Source of the DNA: Heterobasidion occidentale
Lineage: Eukaryota > Basidiomycota > Agaricomycetes > Russulales > Bondarzewiaceae
Assembly: GCA_039111635.1 (NCBI GenBank)
Contig: JBCAQO010000012.1
Coordinates: 372,001-436,000 of the forward strand
Direction of reading: 5' to 3'
Length of the DNA stretch: 64,000 nt
Part shown: positions 10,801 through 22,619 of the stretch, piece by piece
Position numbering within the stretch: position 1 is the first letter of the stretch
How the letters are laid out: each line of letters begins with the position of its first letter
Notes under the pieces: generated by a model
Database searches by the model: none
What the model was told of the DNA's origin: nothing
The model's input: the letters and a program-made list of their open reading frames with translations, nothing else
Program-made: the position numbers and the translations under genes

Positions 10801-13800
10801 AACCCTTTGTGACGGATGACTCTTTCGAGGCCCTACTCGAATACGCTATTTCTGATTTCGGCGAGAACTTCGAGTCGGTATTTTCAAGAAACGAAGTGGA
10901 CCTGCCAAGGCTCGACGTGCTTCTAGATGTTTTATCTGCGTCTTTCGAAGTAAGGCCGGAGCTGTCCTCGGACGAATCTGTTTGCTCGTCCCTGTTACCT
11001 GGCCTTTTCCTCTTCGCCTACTTGTTGCCTAAGTGCTGCGATTTGGACGGTGCGCGTTCTGTCGTGCTAGCAAAGGCTCTTTGGACGTCATGGTTCGATC
11101 GTGCGACCGATGGTCTGAAAAATGTGATTATGGAGATGATCGTGCATCAATTGCATGACGCTGTGTGGGATGTCAGCACACGAGCTAGGTAAGTCATCGT
11201 GCAGCGTAGCCCTGCATCATCTAACATATTCTATCAAATCCAGTCCTCGCGACATCATCAAAGTTCTGACGGAAAACAACCCTGGGATGACAAGCGTCGC
11301 CTCCGAGAACATTCTACCTTCTCAAGCTCGTCTATATGACGAGCTGAAGGCTTTACGCTCCGATCCCGCGCACCCAAGTCTAGCGATCAATCATCCTCTT
11401 GTCCCTCCATCATCTACGTTCGACCCAGCGAAAGGTTCCGGATGCTCTACAGACATCTATGGGTCAACCTCGTATGCAAGAGCTGTCAGCGCTCTTCTTT
11501 CCGTCTTCGTTGAAGATCGCCATGCAGCGAAGACGAGCATATGGGCCTTGCGCCATCTACTTGTTCTTTCGTTTTACGCTGATGAGTTGATGCAGATGCC
11601 ATCGTCTCCTAGTCCTGTATTCTCAGACGGCATCTCAAAGAATGTACTTGTCGATCTCATCACACAAGTACGACAACTGACGGTGTATATGTTGGTCGTG
11701 CCCTCAGAGGGTAAATGGCATGCAAATGTGGTTTCTGCGGTCTCCGATGACAGGTCGAAGGTCGAAGGAGAATTGGCCAAATTTGTTGTCGAGTTGATTA
11801 GCGCTGCGATGCGGACAGACTCGTATATGGACTCGGTAGTTTTGTTGGCTGCATTGCAGTACATAGTTGGAGACGCGGATAAAGGGGAGGCAGACTTATG
11901 GATGGGGTTGGCCCGCAAGATTGAAAAGTCGGGTAAAGGCTTTCTATGAATATCTGGCTCGGCCACTTTGCTGATGCCATTTTTATTAGCACCCCAAACC
12001 GCACTTGCGATTGTCACTGCTGTAGTCCAGTTCGGCTCAGAGCCACCACGATTGGAGCGATACAGGAATGAGCTGGCTGCTGGGATACTAGGCATTCCCT
12101 CAACAAAAGCCAACACCGACGGTGTCCTCCTTCTGCGAAGGTTGGCAGCCACTGCTCCCGACTTTGATTCAGATGTGGTGTTCCTCCCTCAACCGCGAGC
12201 CGTGAACTTCATGAAACAATGTCAGCAATGGATAGCCTCCGATGAGGAAATCGATGAAGACGTGGAGAGCGAGATGACGGCAGTCTTCTACCATCTTGTG
12301 CCCATATTGCAAAATGTTTCCGGAGGTCATTGGGATTTTATCTTTGATGTTATCGAAAACAATCTCGAGGTATGTTGCTCCCAACTTCTTGCACCGCTGT
12401 CTCTGATGAGAATCGTAGAACTCCTCATTCGACGACGATACTACATTAACGATCTTGTGGAGGACGATACGGCTTATCCAGGTCATTGAAGATCAAGTGA
12501 CATATAACAAGACATTGCGTGCAGATTGGCAACAGAGGCACATGGCAATATTGAGTTTGCTGAGAGACCTTGTCGCCTCTGAGCCTAGTACGTATTGACT
12601 CGTCAGCTGAAAGTGACTACAACTCATTGTCTCAAAGAATCCCCTTCTCTGTCCACCCCACGATCAACGTGCAGGGAAGCGGCGCTGTCCATCATTCAGA
12701 ACCTACCTCATTCCTTAATCAACCATGACATGCTGTCGACGGTAACTTTGTCATCTCCCCAATCGACTGATAGCTGATCCCTTCGTCTCTAGATGTCTCA
12801 TCTTCTCTCAGATCCTTCGGTTGACGTCCAGAAGATGGCTTATGATCTTCTCCGTGAAGCAGCGAAGAAGCGGACTGAATATCTTGTCATTGAATCTGGC
12901 GTGAACACTGAAGATGTCAAGATCGATCTACCTGTGGAACTCGTCGATTTACTTCAATCAACATTAGACGAAGAGCAGGGATCGGTATGTACACTATCAT
13001 TATGTGTTTGCATTTCACCTCCAACCATCCGAACAGCCGTTTGCTTGTATGCTAGGCTGGATGGTCGCCTTTGATCTGTTCCAGAACGCTGTAAGTTTTT
13101 CTTTGTATGGCGTGTGGGTGTCGGTTTTCTCACTTCAGTTATAAAAGTCGATGAAAGTGAGATCGGGGTACACGGAGCACCTGAGAAGCCTAGACCTCAT
13201 TGCGAAACACTTCATACCACTGGTGTTGGATGCCTTGGGGTTATATGGAAGAGCTGGTCAGTCCTTCAAGCTAGGCATATGGGCAGTGGACGAGTTTTAT
13301 CTCGAATGTAAGTATTTCGACCTACCATCGTGACCACCGGGGCTAACAAACCGATAGCATTTGACCCGGACGATACCCTCAGCCTACCACTCTTTGCTGC
13401 TCATCTCTACTATCGTGGGCTTGTAACCGCTCCGTCTCTCTTCCGCACGTGGCTTTTGGACTGCAAAGACTACACATTATCGACGTCAGTTGCAAACTAC
13501 ACATCGCAGCACTTCTCGCCCGTTATTATTGGGCATGAGCTCGGGCACGTCAAGAGCCCGGAAGTGACCGCCGAGCTGAACAGCGACAACTTCGTCGTCA
13601 AGGTCGCAAGCAACACGAACGAAGTGACGGGTGTGTTCACTATCGACGAGCAGCAGCTCGAGATCATCCTCAAGATCCCAACGGATTGGCCACTGCATGG
13701 GATCGAAGTCAAGGAGTCGAAGCGGGTCGGTGTCACGGAAAATCGCTGGAGAGGCTGGCTGCTGGGGACACAACAGATTGTCATGTATCAGGTATGTGGG

Positions 13801-14188
13801 CGTTTATCACTGGCGGTGCATACACTGACTTTCTTTAGAATGGGCATATCGCGGATGCTCTGAGTCTCTTCAAAAAGAACGTCTCGCTACACTTTGAGGG
13901 CTTGATAGAATGCGATCTGTTACTCGTACGCTTCATCCTTCGGTTGTTCCATTTGCGATGTATTGACCGCGATCAATGTTCGTGCAGCATCATCAGTGTC
14001 ATCGATGGCGACAGGCCTCGCAAACCCTGTAAGACGTGCAAAAACTTGTTCCACTCGTCGTGTCTCTTCAAGGTATGTTTTGAAGATCTCCTGATCATGT
14101 CAAGCGCTGAATTGAAGATCGCTTTCTCCAGTGGTTCCATTCGAGTCACTCGTCTAGCTGTCCGCTGTGTCGCTCAGATATATTTTAG
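7811..14188 (+). CDS. LTN1: E3 ubiquitin-protein ligase listerin
   Basis: Listerin ubiquitinates nascent chains stuck on 60S subunits in ribosome-associated quality control. The start MAKGQSSASSATRKKHARK is typical of fungal listerins. After it come the N-terminal LRKFSKKDAVTKTKALEELQ block, a long HEAT/ARM-like helical middle spread over many exons, the C-terminal RWD-like region (YTSQHFSPVIIGHEL, LEIILKIPTDWPLHGIEV) and a RING-CH end (KPCKTCKNLFHSSCLFKWF, SSSCPLCRSDIF then stop). Exons too short for a frame list, such as 12418-12593, clearly code. Two frame breaks are seen: at about 8018-8022 one base is missing before LAHQLPPDLLVVL, and at about 13911-13914 two bases are missing, turning the first RING motif ECAICYS into ECDLLL. 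Both sit in G/C runs; I think the gene is intact and the sequence faulty. Confidence 0.92.
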
Positions 14189-14415
14189 AGGTTAATTATG
14201 TACGATCAAACCAGTGTACAGAATACATTCGAAGCTTTTGCACGTCGTGATCCGCCATCAAGTGACTTGAGTTATGTACTTGCGGGTACCCGGGCCGGGT
14301 CGGTGTCTCAGTCATGCCTCTCTCCATAACATGGTGCACGCCGAGAACAGATTTTTCGTCTATCTTCTTTGACGACTTTTGTCAGCGCACAAACTATCCG
14401 CGTGTTTTGAAAGCA

Positions 14416-15939
14416 ATGTCATCCTCTGGGTCCTCCGCGTCCTTCACCTCCATCAATAGTCGTCTAACCGCCGTTGCTTCTCACCTCACCAGCAGCCGTC
14501 CGAAGGTCGTGGTATGTCGCGACCTGGGGCCAGATGTTATGAAGCTTTTATACGAGAGGAAGGACTCGAAGTGAGTCTGGATCCCTCGTAACCGCCCATG
14601 ATGTTGTTTTCATCTAGCTCACGCGAGCTATGAGGTCGTTGTGTGGCCTGAGGACCAAATATGTGATAGAAAGTGGCTATTGAAAACTATACATGGCGCG
14701 TCTGGCGTGCTCGTCTTTCTGACGGACAAGGTACGCCCCACCCGTTGCGCCATTAGAGATGTGTAGATGCAGTGCGTGCACATAGGTCGACGATGAGCTC
14801 TTGGACAAAGGTGCGGCGAACTTCGAGTGTTGCTGCTCGTAGCGATCCTGACTCAGCCGTTTAGCTGGACCGAACTTAAAAGTGGTGTCCACGATGTCTG
14901 TCGGTTATGGTATGTTGGGGGATGTTATCGCTTGCATGTCGATTAACGGCTGCTTGTTTGTGCAGACCATGTCACCCTCCCGGCCGTCTCTCGAAGGCAT
15001 GTCCGGGTCGGCTACACGCCAGACGTCCTTACAGATGCAGGTATGAAAACAAAACTGCGCATCTTTCTCATCTGATCACACGCTACGCGTGACACCAGTG
15101 GCAGACCTGTCTGTGATGCTCGCCCTCATGGCCGGCCGAAACGGCGGCGAGACGGTGTCTATGGTGCAGAACGGCGAGGTAAATCCCTCGCTCTTTGTGT
15201 GTGCCGGTCGGGCGCGAGGATGACCGTCTGCGACGGAAAGTGGCCAGGCTTCAACTGGGCGCCCTTCGGGTTCTGCGGTCCCCAGCTCAGCGCGAGCCCG
15301 TTCGCGCCGACGCGCACGGTCGGCTTTCTCGGCTTTGGACGCATCTCGCAGGCGACTTTGGCCCGCCTGGTCCCGTTCGGGATCACGCACTGCATTTACA
15401 CCTCGAACCCATCGTCCCCGCCCAAGTCTGAGCTCGAGGCCTCTCTCAGGGCGCAGCATAAGCTTCAGGCTGTCCGGAAGGTGTCTTTGGACGAGCTAGC
15501 CGCGGAGAGCGACGTCCTGTTCGTGCTAGCGCCTGGAGGCGACGCTACGAAACATGTCGTCAACGAGACGTTCCTGAGGAGGATGAAGAAGACGAGCGTG
15601 ATCGTCAACACGAGCAGAGGGACGCTCGTCGACTCGGACGCACTCGCCAAGGCGCTCAGAGAAGGCTGGATATGGGGCGCTGGACTAGACGTCGTGGAGG
15701 GCGAGCCGAAGATCGGCGCGGACCACCCGTTGGTGAAAGAACCGAGGTGAGGGAGTCGCGCGTGGCCGTCAGGCATGTCTGACTTTCTCCTTTGCGACAG
15801 ATGCATCGTGGTGCCGCACATCGGGAGTGCGACGTTCGAGACGAGGTTAGGGATGGCGACTTTGGCGGTGAAGAATTTGTTGGCTGGGATATCTGGGGAC
15901 GTCATGCCGGCCGAGCTAAGTTTGGAGGGCAGGGCATGA
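14416..15939 (+). CDS. Glyoxylate/hydroxypyruvate reductase (D-2-hydroxyacid dehydrogenase)
   Basis: Eight exons (14416-14570, 14628-14730, 14786-14810, 14865-14909, 14966-15040, 15099-15178, 15241-15746, 15801-15939) add to exactly 376 codons including the stop. The family reduces glyoxylate or hydroxypyruvate with NAD(P)H. Visible features are the substrate loop STMSVGYDHVTLPA, the Rossmann glycine motif TVGFLGFGRISQA, the catalytic Arg in VNTSRGTLVDSDAL, the Glu in GLDVVEGEP and the His in VVPHIGSAT. These match the GRHPR branch more than 3-phosphoglycerate dehydrogenase, because no ACT or ASB domain follows. An upstream in-frame ATG at 14314 would add 34 residues; I prefer 14416. The second intron uses the ACGCGAG acceptor; the nearer CATCTAG would cause a stop. 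No targeting peptide is evident. Confidence 0.88.
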
Positions 15940-16423
15940 ATAGAAGTATGTAGACCGTCGTTGTTTTGGTTTGTAAGGGAGGTATAGACCGATGTTGGCA
16001 TCATTCGCCGTTGACGTGATGTAGGTCCTCGGCCGTTGTCCTCCAGCAGCATCGAGCACGCTCGGGACCTTGGCACCTGCGCATTAGAACGAGCTCAGCA
16101 ATGGATGCGGGTTGTTGAGCTCGAGCTCTGGGTCGTTCTCGAGCGCTGTGCGGCAACAGCCGGATGCCGATTACATCCCCGCGGCGCAGGGGTTCCAAAT
16201 AAGGCAACCGGCGGGCCCGACTGCGCGCATTGTTCGCCTAAGGCGGCACCGCAGCGGACGAGTCACTCGACGTGGGTAGCCGTATATAAGGCCTGCTGGC
16301 ACCCCAGCAGAGCTCGCCAAATCGTCCTCCTGGCGCACAGCCGGCGATATAAGTGCATATTGAATGCCATACTGTTTCCCTTTCAGCGACCCCGGACACT
16401 ATTCCACTCTTCCTCCTCAAGCA
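15940..16423. promoter_or_regulatory. Promoter region of Hsp20-like gene with TATA box
   Basis: Non-coding spacer after the reductase. TATATAAG at 16283-16290 is a good TATA box about 135 bases before the ATG at 16424; a second A/T island (GATATAAG) lies near 16347. Scattered GAA/TTC-like triplets are present, but I cannot define a perfect heat-shock element. Confidence 0.45.
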
Positions 16424-17789
16424 ATGATGCCTTCAACGCCGGGCGAGAGCAGTGCGGGTGCCAGCACACCCATGGCATACCCCAGCCCGTGGGACTTCGA
16501 CACGACTCCGCTGCCCGCCCAGGAGCAGCCCGTCGGTGCCCAGCAGTTTGAATTCGCAACGCAGCAAGATGCGCTCTACGGCGGCGCGCCCCCGCCGCAA
16601 AGCCACGCGCCCACCGTGATTCAGCTGGAAGAGCGTCCGGCGCCCCTGCCGCGCAGTCGTCAGCGGCGCGCGCAGGGCAGCAGGACGCCGCGGCTGCACG
16701 TCGAGACGACGGGTGAGAGCAGCGCTGTGCGGCCGTCGACGGCCGGTATCACCGCCTCGGGCCCCGCGCGGGTGTCGCCCGTGCACGTCCACGCCGAGCG
16801 CGAGCGCGAGCGCGCACCCCTATCGGCGACCGCACAGCGCAGAGGACGCGCCCGCTCGCGCGCGCGGCAGCGCCACGCCCACTGCTGCGGGCTCGAGCGG
16901 GCGCTCCAGTGAGCAAGCGTACAGTGTGAGATTCACGCCTCTGCATCAGCGGCCTCAGCAGCCTCCTCCGGCGGCGACGCCGGCTGGGGGCGGATACTAC
17001 TTCAGCGCTCCATCGCAAGCGGGCACCAGCCCGAGCGCGAGTGCGACTGCAGGCTCCGGCGCAGCGCCTGCGAACTTGGCTATGAGGTACGCCGCGGAGC
17101 CCATGATGTCGTCCTCGTTTCACCAGGACTCAGTTGCTGACGCCTCTTCATTCACGAATCGCACCGCGGCCAGCCCGCCCACGACCGTCCCCAGCATGCT
17201 CCGCTCTCCCACCGCGTCGTCTCCCGCCGCGCTCTTCCCCACCGGCCCCAGCACACGGACCCGCCCGACCCGCGCGCAGCTCAACGCCCCCGCCCCGGCC
17301 CCCACAGGCGAGACGGTATACAGCATCCGCTGCGACGTGCACTACAGCCTGCGAACGAACACGATGACCGCGCTCCTCGAGCTGCCGGGGCTCGCGCGCG
17401 GCGACGTGCAGATCGGCCTCGCGCCGTGCCGCTTCACGCGCGCGCCGCAGCTCACGATCTCCGGCCGCTCGCGCGCGCCGTTCCCGCCCGACGCGCCCGA
17501 CGAGCGCGCCGGCCGCGCGCACACGACGCGCGAGCGCAGGTACGGGCCGTTCGTGCGCCGGCTGCACGTCCCCCCCGGGACGCAGGTGCGTGCTTCGCGT
17601 GTTGCGTGTTTTTGGGCGCGGCGGGACAGGGCGCTCATTGTGGATGTGCTGTTGTTTCGCGGCTGCCGTCGGGGACGCAAGGCGCGCGACGTGGGCGCGG
17701 AGATGCGCGACGGCGTGCTTGTAGTGACGGTCCAGCTCGGTACCCCGACGGCGGTCGCCCCAGTGCCCGAGATGATTCCGATTCGGTGA
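16424..17789 (+). CDS. Hsp20/alpha-crystallin-type protein with long disordered N terminus
   Basis: The C-terminal 150 residues form an alpha-crystallin domain, the ATP-independent holdase fold of small heat shock proteins: VYSIRCDVHYSLRTNTMTAL, LLELPGLARGDVQIGL, QLTISGRS, the YGPFVRRLHVPPGTQ strand, then MRDGVLVVTVQL. A 96-base intron (17586-17681) splits the domain; it is a multiple of three and has no stop. The N-terminal 250 residues are Pro/Ser/Ala/Arg-rich and probably disordered. The 5' frame (from ATG 16424; 16427 is also possible) ends at 16912, and the domain frame is shifted by one. They are probably joined by an intron between about 16713 (GTGAGA) and 16842 (CGCAG), but a sequence error is equally possible. 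Usual sHSPs are 150-200 residues, so this is an extended form. The TATA-bearing promoter upstream fits an inducible gene. Confidence 0.7.
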
Positions 17790-19854
17790 ACGCGCGCAAG
17801 CTCCGATGCCCTTGACGACTTTTCGATTTTCGTTCGATTCCACGCCTTACACTTCGACACGACTTCTACAAATCTTCAAGTTCGGCACGGCGACGCGCGA
17901 CGATCGACGTCCGCAAGAACAAAACGCAAAACCCCAAGGCCCAAAAGTTGACTTTTTTTTCTCTTTTTGCTTGACTCTCCAGCTGATCCTGCACTGCATA
18001 TCTATATATTCCCATTTCGCACTCTCCTCTTCGTCTAGGATTATCCTTGCTTGTTTTGTATCATACCTTTCGAGTCTCGTCCGCAGAACCCCCTCTTGTA
18101 GCCCATCGTCCCCGTCCCCGTCCCCGTCCGTATTTCTTGTCTCCGCTCTCCGTCTCCACTGCTCTCCGATCTGCTCCACTACCACTAGCGGTCTCTACTA
18201 CACTTCTTGCTTTACTCGCCGTCTGTCTATCACGCGCCACGTATACCTGCCTACCTACCTGCCTACCTACCTACCTATCTAGACGGTCCTCGCAATGTAA
18301 TTACCATTACCGCGTATGGGCACCCGCGCGTCGCGCGTCAGATTAAGTTTGGGACCCGAGTACACCAGCGGGCGTCGCGTGGGTTCTAATAGCAAGTACA
18401 GCAGCGTATCGGGCGCGTCGATCAGGCCCGACACGAGGCTCAGGCGAGGACGGAAAGCGCGCGCGCGGTGGAGCGCAGTTGGAGCCCTCTCCTGGCACCG
18501 CGCCGTCAGATCTCCCACCCACCGACAGTATGTACTTACTGTATTACAGTACAGTACAGTACCAGTACGGGTAAGGACGGTCCTCGATCGTGGAGCGTCT
18601 GCGCGTCTGAGCGCATCGGGTGCCTAAGTGCTTATTTGGAGGCGCCCACATGCGCGCGGGCGCCTAGCATGCCATTGAGTTAGCAAGTTACTACTATATG
18701 GTGTGTGCTGAGCGCCTCGCGGCCAGGTTGGTGCGGCGGATGGGATGGGTGCGATCGCGAACGAGGCGCGGGGGCGCCTCGCGCCTCGCGGTCGGGGCGG
18801 GACGTCGTGCCTGTCTGTGTCTTTGTGGGGGCTGCTGCTGCTTGCTCGCTTCGACGCTTGGAGCGGATGGAGGACTTGGAGGAATCGTGTGATGTGATGC
18901 TAGGAGTAGGAAGGGGCGGTTGTCTGCTGTGTGGCGCTGGGCGTCGGGCAGGCAGGTGCGGCTGGAGGGCGGGAGGGAAGCTGAGGTGTGGGTGGATCGG
19001 TGGATGAGCGGCGAGCGAGCGAGCGAGTGGGCTGACTGGGTGGCGGAGAGGCTGGGGGTGGCCGGCGGGTGGCGTCAAGCGGGCGTGGATCGGCGGCAGG
19101 CTGGAGCAGGCCAGGGCGGCGCGGTGCGAGCCTAGGAGAGGACCTGGGCCCCTCGGGCGTTCGTTCGTTCGTTCAGGCGTTTGGGCATTCAGGGCAGGGA
19201 TGGAGGGGCGTGAGGATCCCACGGCGCCGGGTGGGTTGGCAGGCGAGGGTCGTGGTGGTGGGTGGTGGGTACATGGTGGATGGTAGGCGCGCAGGGCGCC
19301 GGTGGGGAGCGCTGTGAACGCGTTACGGTAGCTGGGGCCATGGGGTAAGAGGCGAGGCGAGGCAGGGCAGGACAGGGCAGGACAGGGCAGGGCAGGGCGA
19401 GGATTGGCGTCAGGGTGTGTTGCGGGAACCAGATGGGACGCCGCTCTGGGCGAGGGCGAGCGGGGCGCGGGCGCGTTTGTGATGATGACGGGGGTGATGG
19501 AGCCAGCAGCGGGCACGGTGGGATGTGCCTGTGAGAGAGTGTGTGGGGGGGATGGATATAGAGAGGGGAGAAGGGGCATGGTGGATGTAATATATAGATA
19601 GACGGGGCGGCGGCAGAGCCAGGCACCGCGCGCGGCAAGGCGCCAAAGCCGTCCCAGCTGGGCTCTCTTTCGCTCTCCGCGGGCGTCGCTTCCTCGCTCC
19701 CTCTCTCAGTCCTCTCTCCCTCTCTCTCTCTCAAAGAACTTCCCCACCTCTCTCTCCCCGGCGACACACACAGCAACCAAATCTCATCATTTCTACCCCA
19801 CCGCAGCAGCACACTCCGCCCCGCACCTAGCCAGCTCGTTAGCCGTACTCACAG
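17790..19854. other. GC-rich intergenic region with simple repeats and long promoter
   Basis: No gene is supported. Long frames on both strands are Pro/Arg/Ser/His strings produced by base composition. Contents: a CT-rich 3' flank, a tetranucleotide CTAC/CTGC tract at 18243-18281, a GCGA tract near 19011-19027, GTTC repeats near 19157-19175, and GGGCA/GGACA repeats at 19362-19400. An A/T island TAATATATAG lies near 19587, and a polypyrimidine leader (about 19660-19760) sits before the G-alpha start. Together the last two look like a fungal promoter with a CT box. Confidence 0.5.
18243..18281 (+). repeat. CTAC/CTGC tetranucleotide microsatellite
   Basis: Nine or so imperfect units of CTAC, CTGC or CTAT in a row, in non-coding DNA 3' of the Hsp20-like gene. 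Likely length-polymorphic. Confidence 0.8.
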
Positions 19855-22583
19855 ATGCACTCCAGGTCCACCCCGGATGACGACGACCCGCTCGCCGCCG
19901 CCCTCCGCCCCCCGCCAGACGAGTCCACAGACATGCGCGCCCTCCGCCTCGCCCGCGAGGAGGACGCCCGCCGCGTCTCCCGCGCCATCGACGACGCCAT
20001 CCGTGCCGAGCGCCAGCTCAACAAGAAACGCCGCATCGTCCGCGTCCTCCTCCTCGGCCAGTCCGAGTCCGGTGCGTGCATTCTCTCCTCTTCCTTCCCG
20101 CCTTTGCCCTCCCTCCTTTGCCCTGCCCTCTTGTCACTTGCCTATTCCCTTGGCCGCGCGCGAGCCCTGCTTCTTTCTCCCCCATCACTCCGCCCGCGCG
20201 CGCCATCATCGTTATCACATACACACTATACGCCCCATCACCCCCGATTGATAGAGTTGCCTGTGTCCGTGATCGACCGACCGACCCGTGCTGACCTGTG
20301 ACATCACGTCTTTTCTCCGCCCCGCCCGGATATTTGTCCCCGCCTCCGTCCTCTCGCTCTCTGCACACTGCACACTGAACACTGCATACTGCGCACTGCA
20401 CACGGAACACTGCGCTCGGCGCTCGGCGTGCTCGCTGCGGTGTCTGCTCGCGCGCGCGCAGGCAAGTCCACGACCCTCAGACGTGAGTCCCCCAGCTCCC
20501 CACTCTCTTCGTAACTCGCTCACCCCGCAACCCGCACCCCGCACCCCGCTCGCCCTCTGCCTTCTCACCCTCTTCTCGCACGCGCGCCCCTCGCGACCCC
20601 ATCACGCCCCAATTTCGCCCCCCGGCCCGACCTGCCCCTCCTCCGCCCCTTCTCCCACGCACACCCTCGTACCTCGCACCCTCTCGCACCCTTTACCCCT
20701 CTCGCGCTCGCGCCGCGCCGCGCCCGCGCGCCGCACAACAGAGTTCCAGCGGCTCTACACCCCGACCGCCTTCCGCGAGGAGCGCGTGCACTGGCGCGCC
20801 GTCGTGCAGCTCAACCTCATCCGCTCCGTGCACACCATCCTCGCCGCGCTCGCCGACGCGCGCGCGGAGGCGAGGCGGAGGCGGAGGCGCGTCGTAGAGG
20901 GTATTATGCGCGGCATGCGCACGCGCAGGCCGGGTATGGGCATGGGTATGGGTATGGGTATGGGTATGGCGGGCAGCCGCGCACGCGCGCGCGGACGATC
21001 GATTCGGGGTGGGACGAGGGCCCGCGCGCGCACCATGCGCATCATCCCCACCACGCGCACGCGCACTCGATGCACTCGCACTCGCACTCGCACTCGCACT
21101 CACACTCGCATTCACATTCGCAGGAGCAGGAGCAGGAGCAGGAGCACGATGACCCGCTGTACGACGACCCTACGGACGGCTACTCCCCCGCGCCTTCTCC
21201 CCCTCCCCTCCCCCCGCTCCCTCCACTCCCGCCTCTCCCGCCCGCGCTAGCCCAAACCAACGGAGGAGGGCGGCACGGGCACGGGCACGCAGGCGTAGGC
21301 GCGGCAGACGACTCGGACGCCGCGCTCGACGCGCTCGCGCTGCGCCTGCTGCCGCTAAGGCACGCGGAGGCGTTCCTCAAGGCGCAGCTGGTGCCGCCGG
21401 ACGAGGAGGAGGCGGTGGATTTGGGCGCGGGGGCGTTGCCTGGTGGTGGGGTCGTGGGCTTGGGAGCGGGCTTGGGAGCGGGGGTAGTAGCGGGGGCGGG
21501 AGGAGGCGGGTCGGGCGCGTCGTCGACGACGTCTGCGTCTGGCAGCGGGAGCGGGGGCGGGGGTGGGAGCGCGTTGGAGGGCGCGGCGAGGGAGATATTT
21601 ATTAGGCCGGGGAGGTGGCGCGCGAACGTGTTGCGGAGCGCTGCGGGCGTGGGTCCGGGCGCGTCGTCCTCGTCGTCGTCTATGATCGGACGCGGGAGCG
21701 GGAGCGGGAACGGAAGTGTTGCGGGTGGGGGTGAGGTGGAGGTGGAAGTGGGGTGGGAGAGAAGTGGGGGGAGGGGCGGACGAGCCGCAGCGCGCGCTGT
21801 GGGGTGTCGGAAGGATCTGATGGCGCTGTGGGGGTCGCAGCGCGTGCGGGAGGTGTTGGCGCTGAAGCGGGTGAGGCTGGAGGACGAGAGCGGGTTGTGA
21901 GTGCTTCTTTCGTCTTGGCTGTTCGTTCGTTGGTTGTTTGGCGCGCGTCTGCGGGCGGGCGGGGAGGCGTTGGCGTTTTATTTTTTTTTGCTCGTGCGGG
22001 CGGGCGAAGGGCGATGCTGACGGCGTTTGGTGCTCTCCTGCAGCTTCTTGAACGACCTGCCGCGGCTCACGGCGCACGACTATTTCCCGACGGACGGTGC
22101 GTGGCGCTCATCCTCTCTTGCTCCCTTGCTCTCCACCACGTCTCGTTCTGACGCTGACGCCTCTTGCGGTCTGCGCGCAGACGACGTGCTCAAGGCGCGG
22201 CTGAAGACGATCGGCGTGTCCGAGTACAAGTTCGAGCTCGAGGCGGGCCCGCAGAGCGGGACGGAGTGGCGGATCGTGGATGTGGGCGGGTCGCGGTTCC
22301 AGGTGCGTAAGCGTCGCCGCGGCGGGCGCTCTTGAGCTGTTGTGTTTCGTGGATCCTTTGTGCGGGTTTCTTTTATGTTTGCGAGGGAGGGGAGCGGTTT
22401 GGGCGCGCTGCGTGAGCGGGAGCGGGGGCCCGCGTGGCCGTCCCTCCCCGCCCCGCCCCCCCCTCTCTCTCCTGACCCCCACCCCATCCTACTACACTTT
22501 TTCGCGTCCTCCCTTTTTTTTTTGCTCTTCTGGCCCCGCTCTGACCGAACCCGCCTCCTCGCGCGCGCCCGCCCACCCGCTGC

Positions 22584-22619
<36 letters not shown>

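Noticed and set aside
17148..17860. Long minus-strand frames opposite the Hsp20-like gene
   Set aside because: Shadows of the GC-rich plus-strand coding region; Arg/Ala strings with no family features.
18680..19579. 300-codon minus-strand open frame
   Set aside because: Composition is only Pro, Ser, His, Arg, Ala from GC-rich DNA; no domain, and it lies across simple repeats and the G-alpha promoter.
20828..20868. 41-base intron to explain the G-alpha frame change
   Set aside because: It would delete the conserved VHTIL helix. A missing G in the adjacent GGCGGA repeat gives a continuous family pattern.
21070..21146. Regular repeats resembling a CRISPR array
   Set aside because: Uninterrupted hexamers in frame coding His-Ser and Gln-Glu; no spacers, and the genome is eukaryotic.
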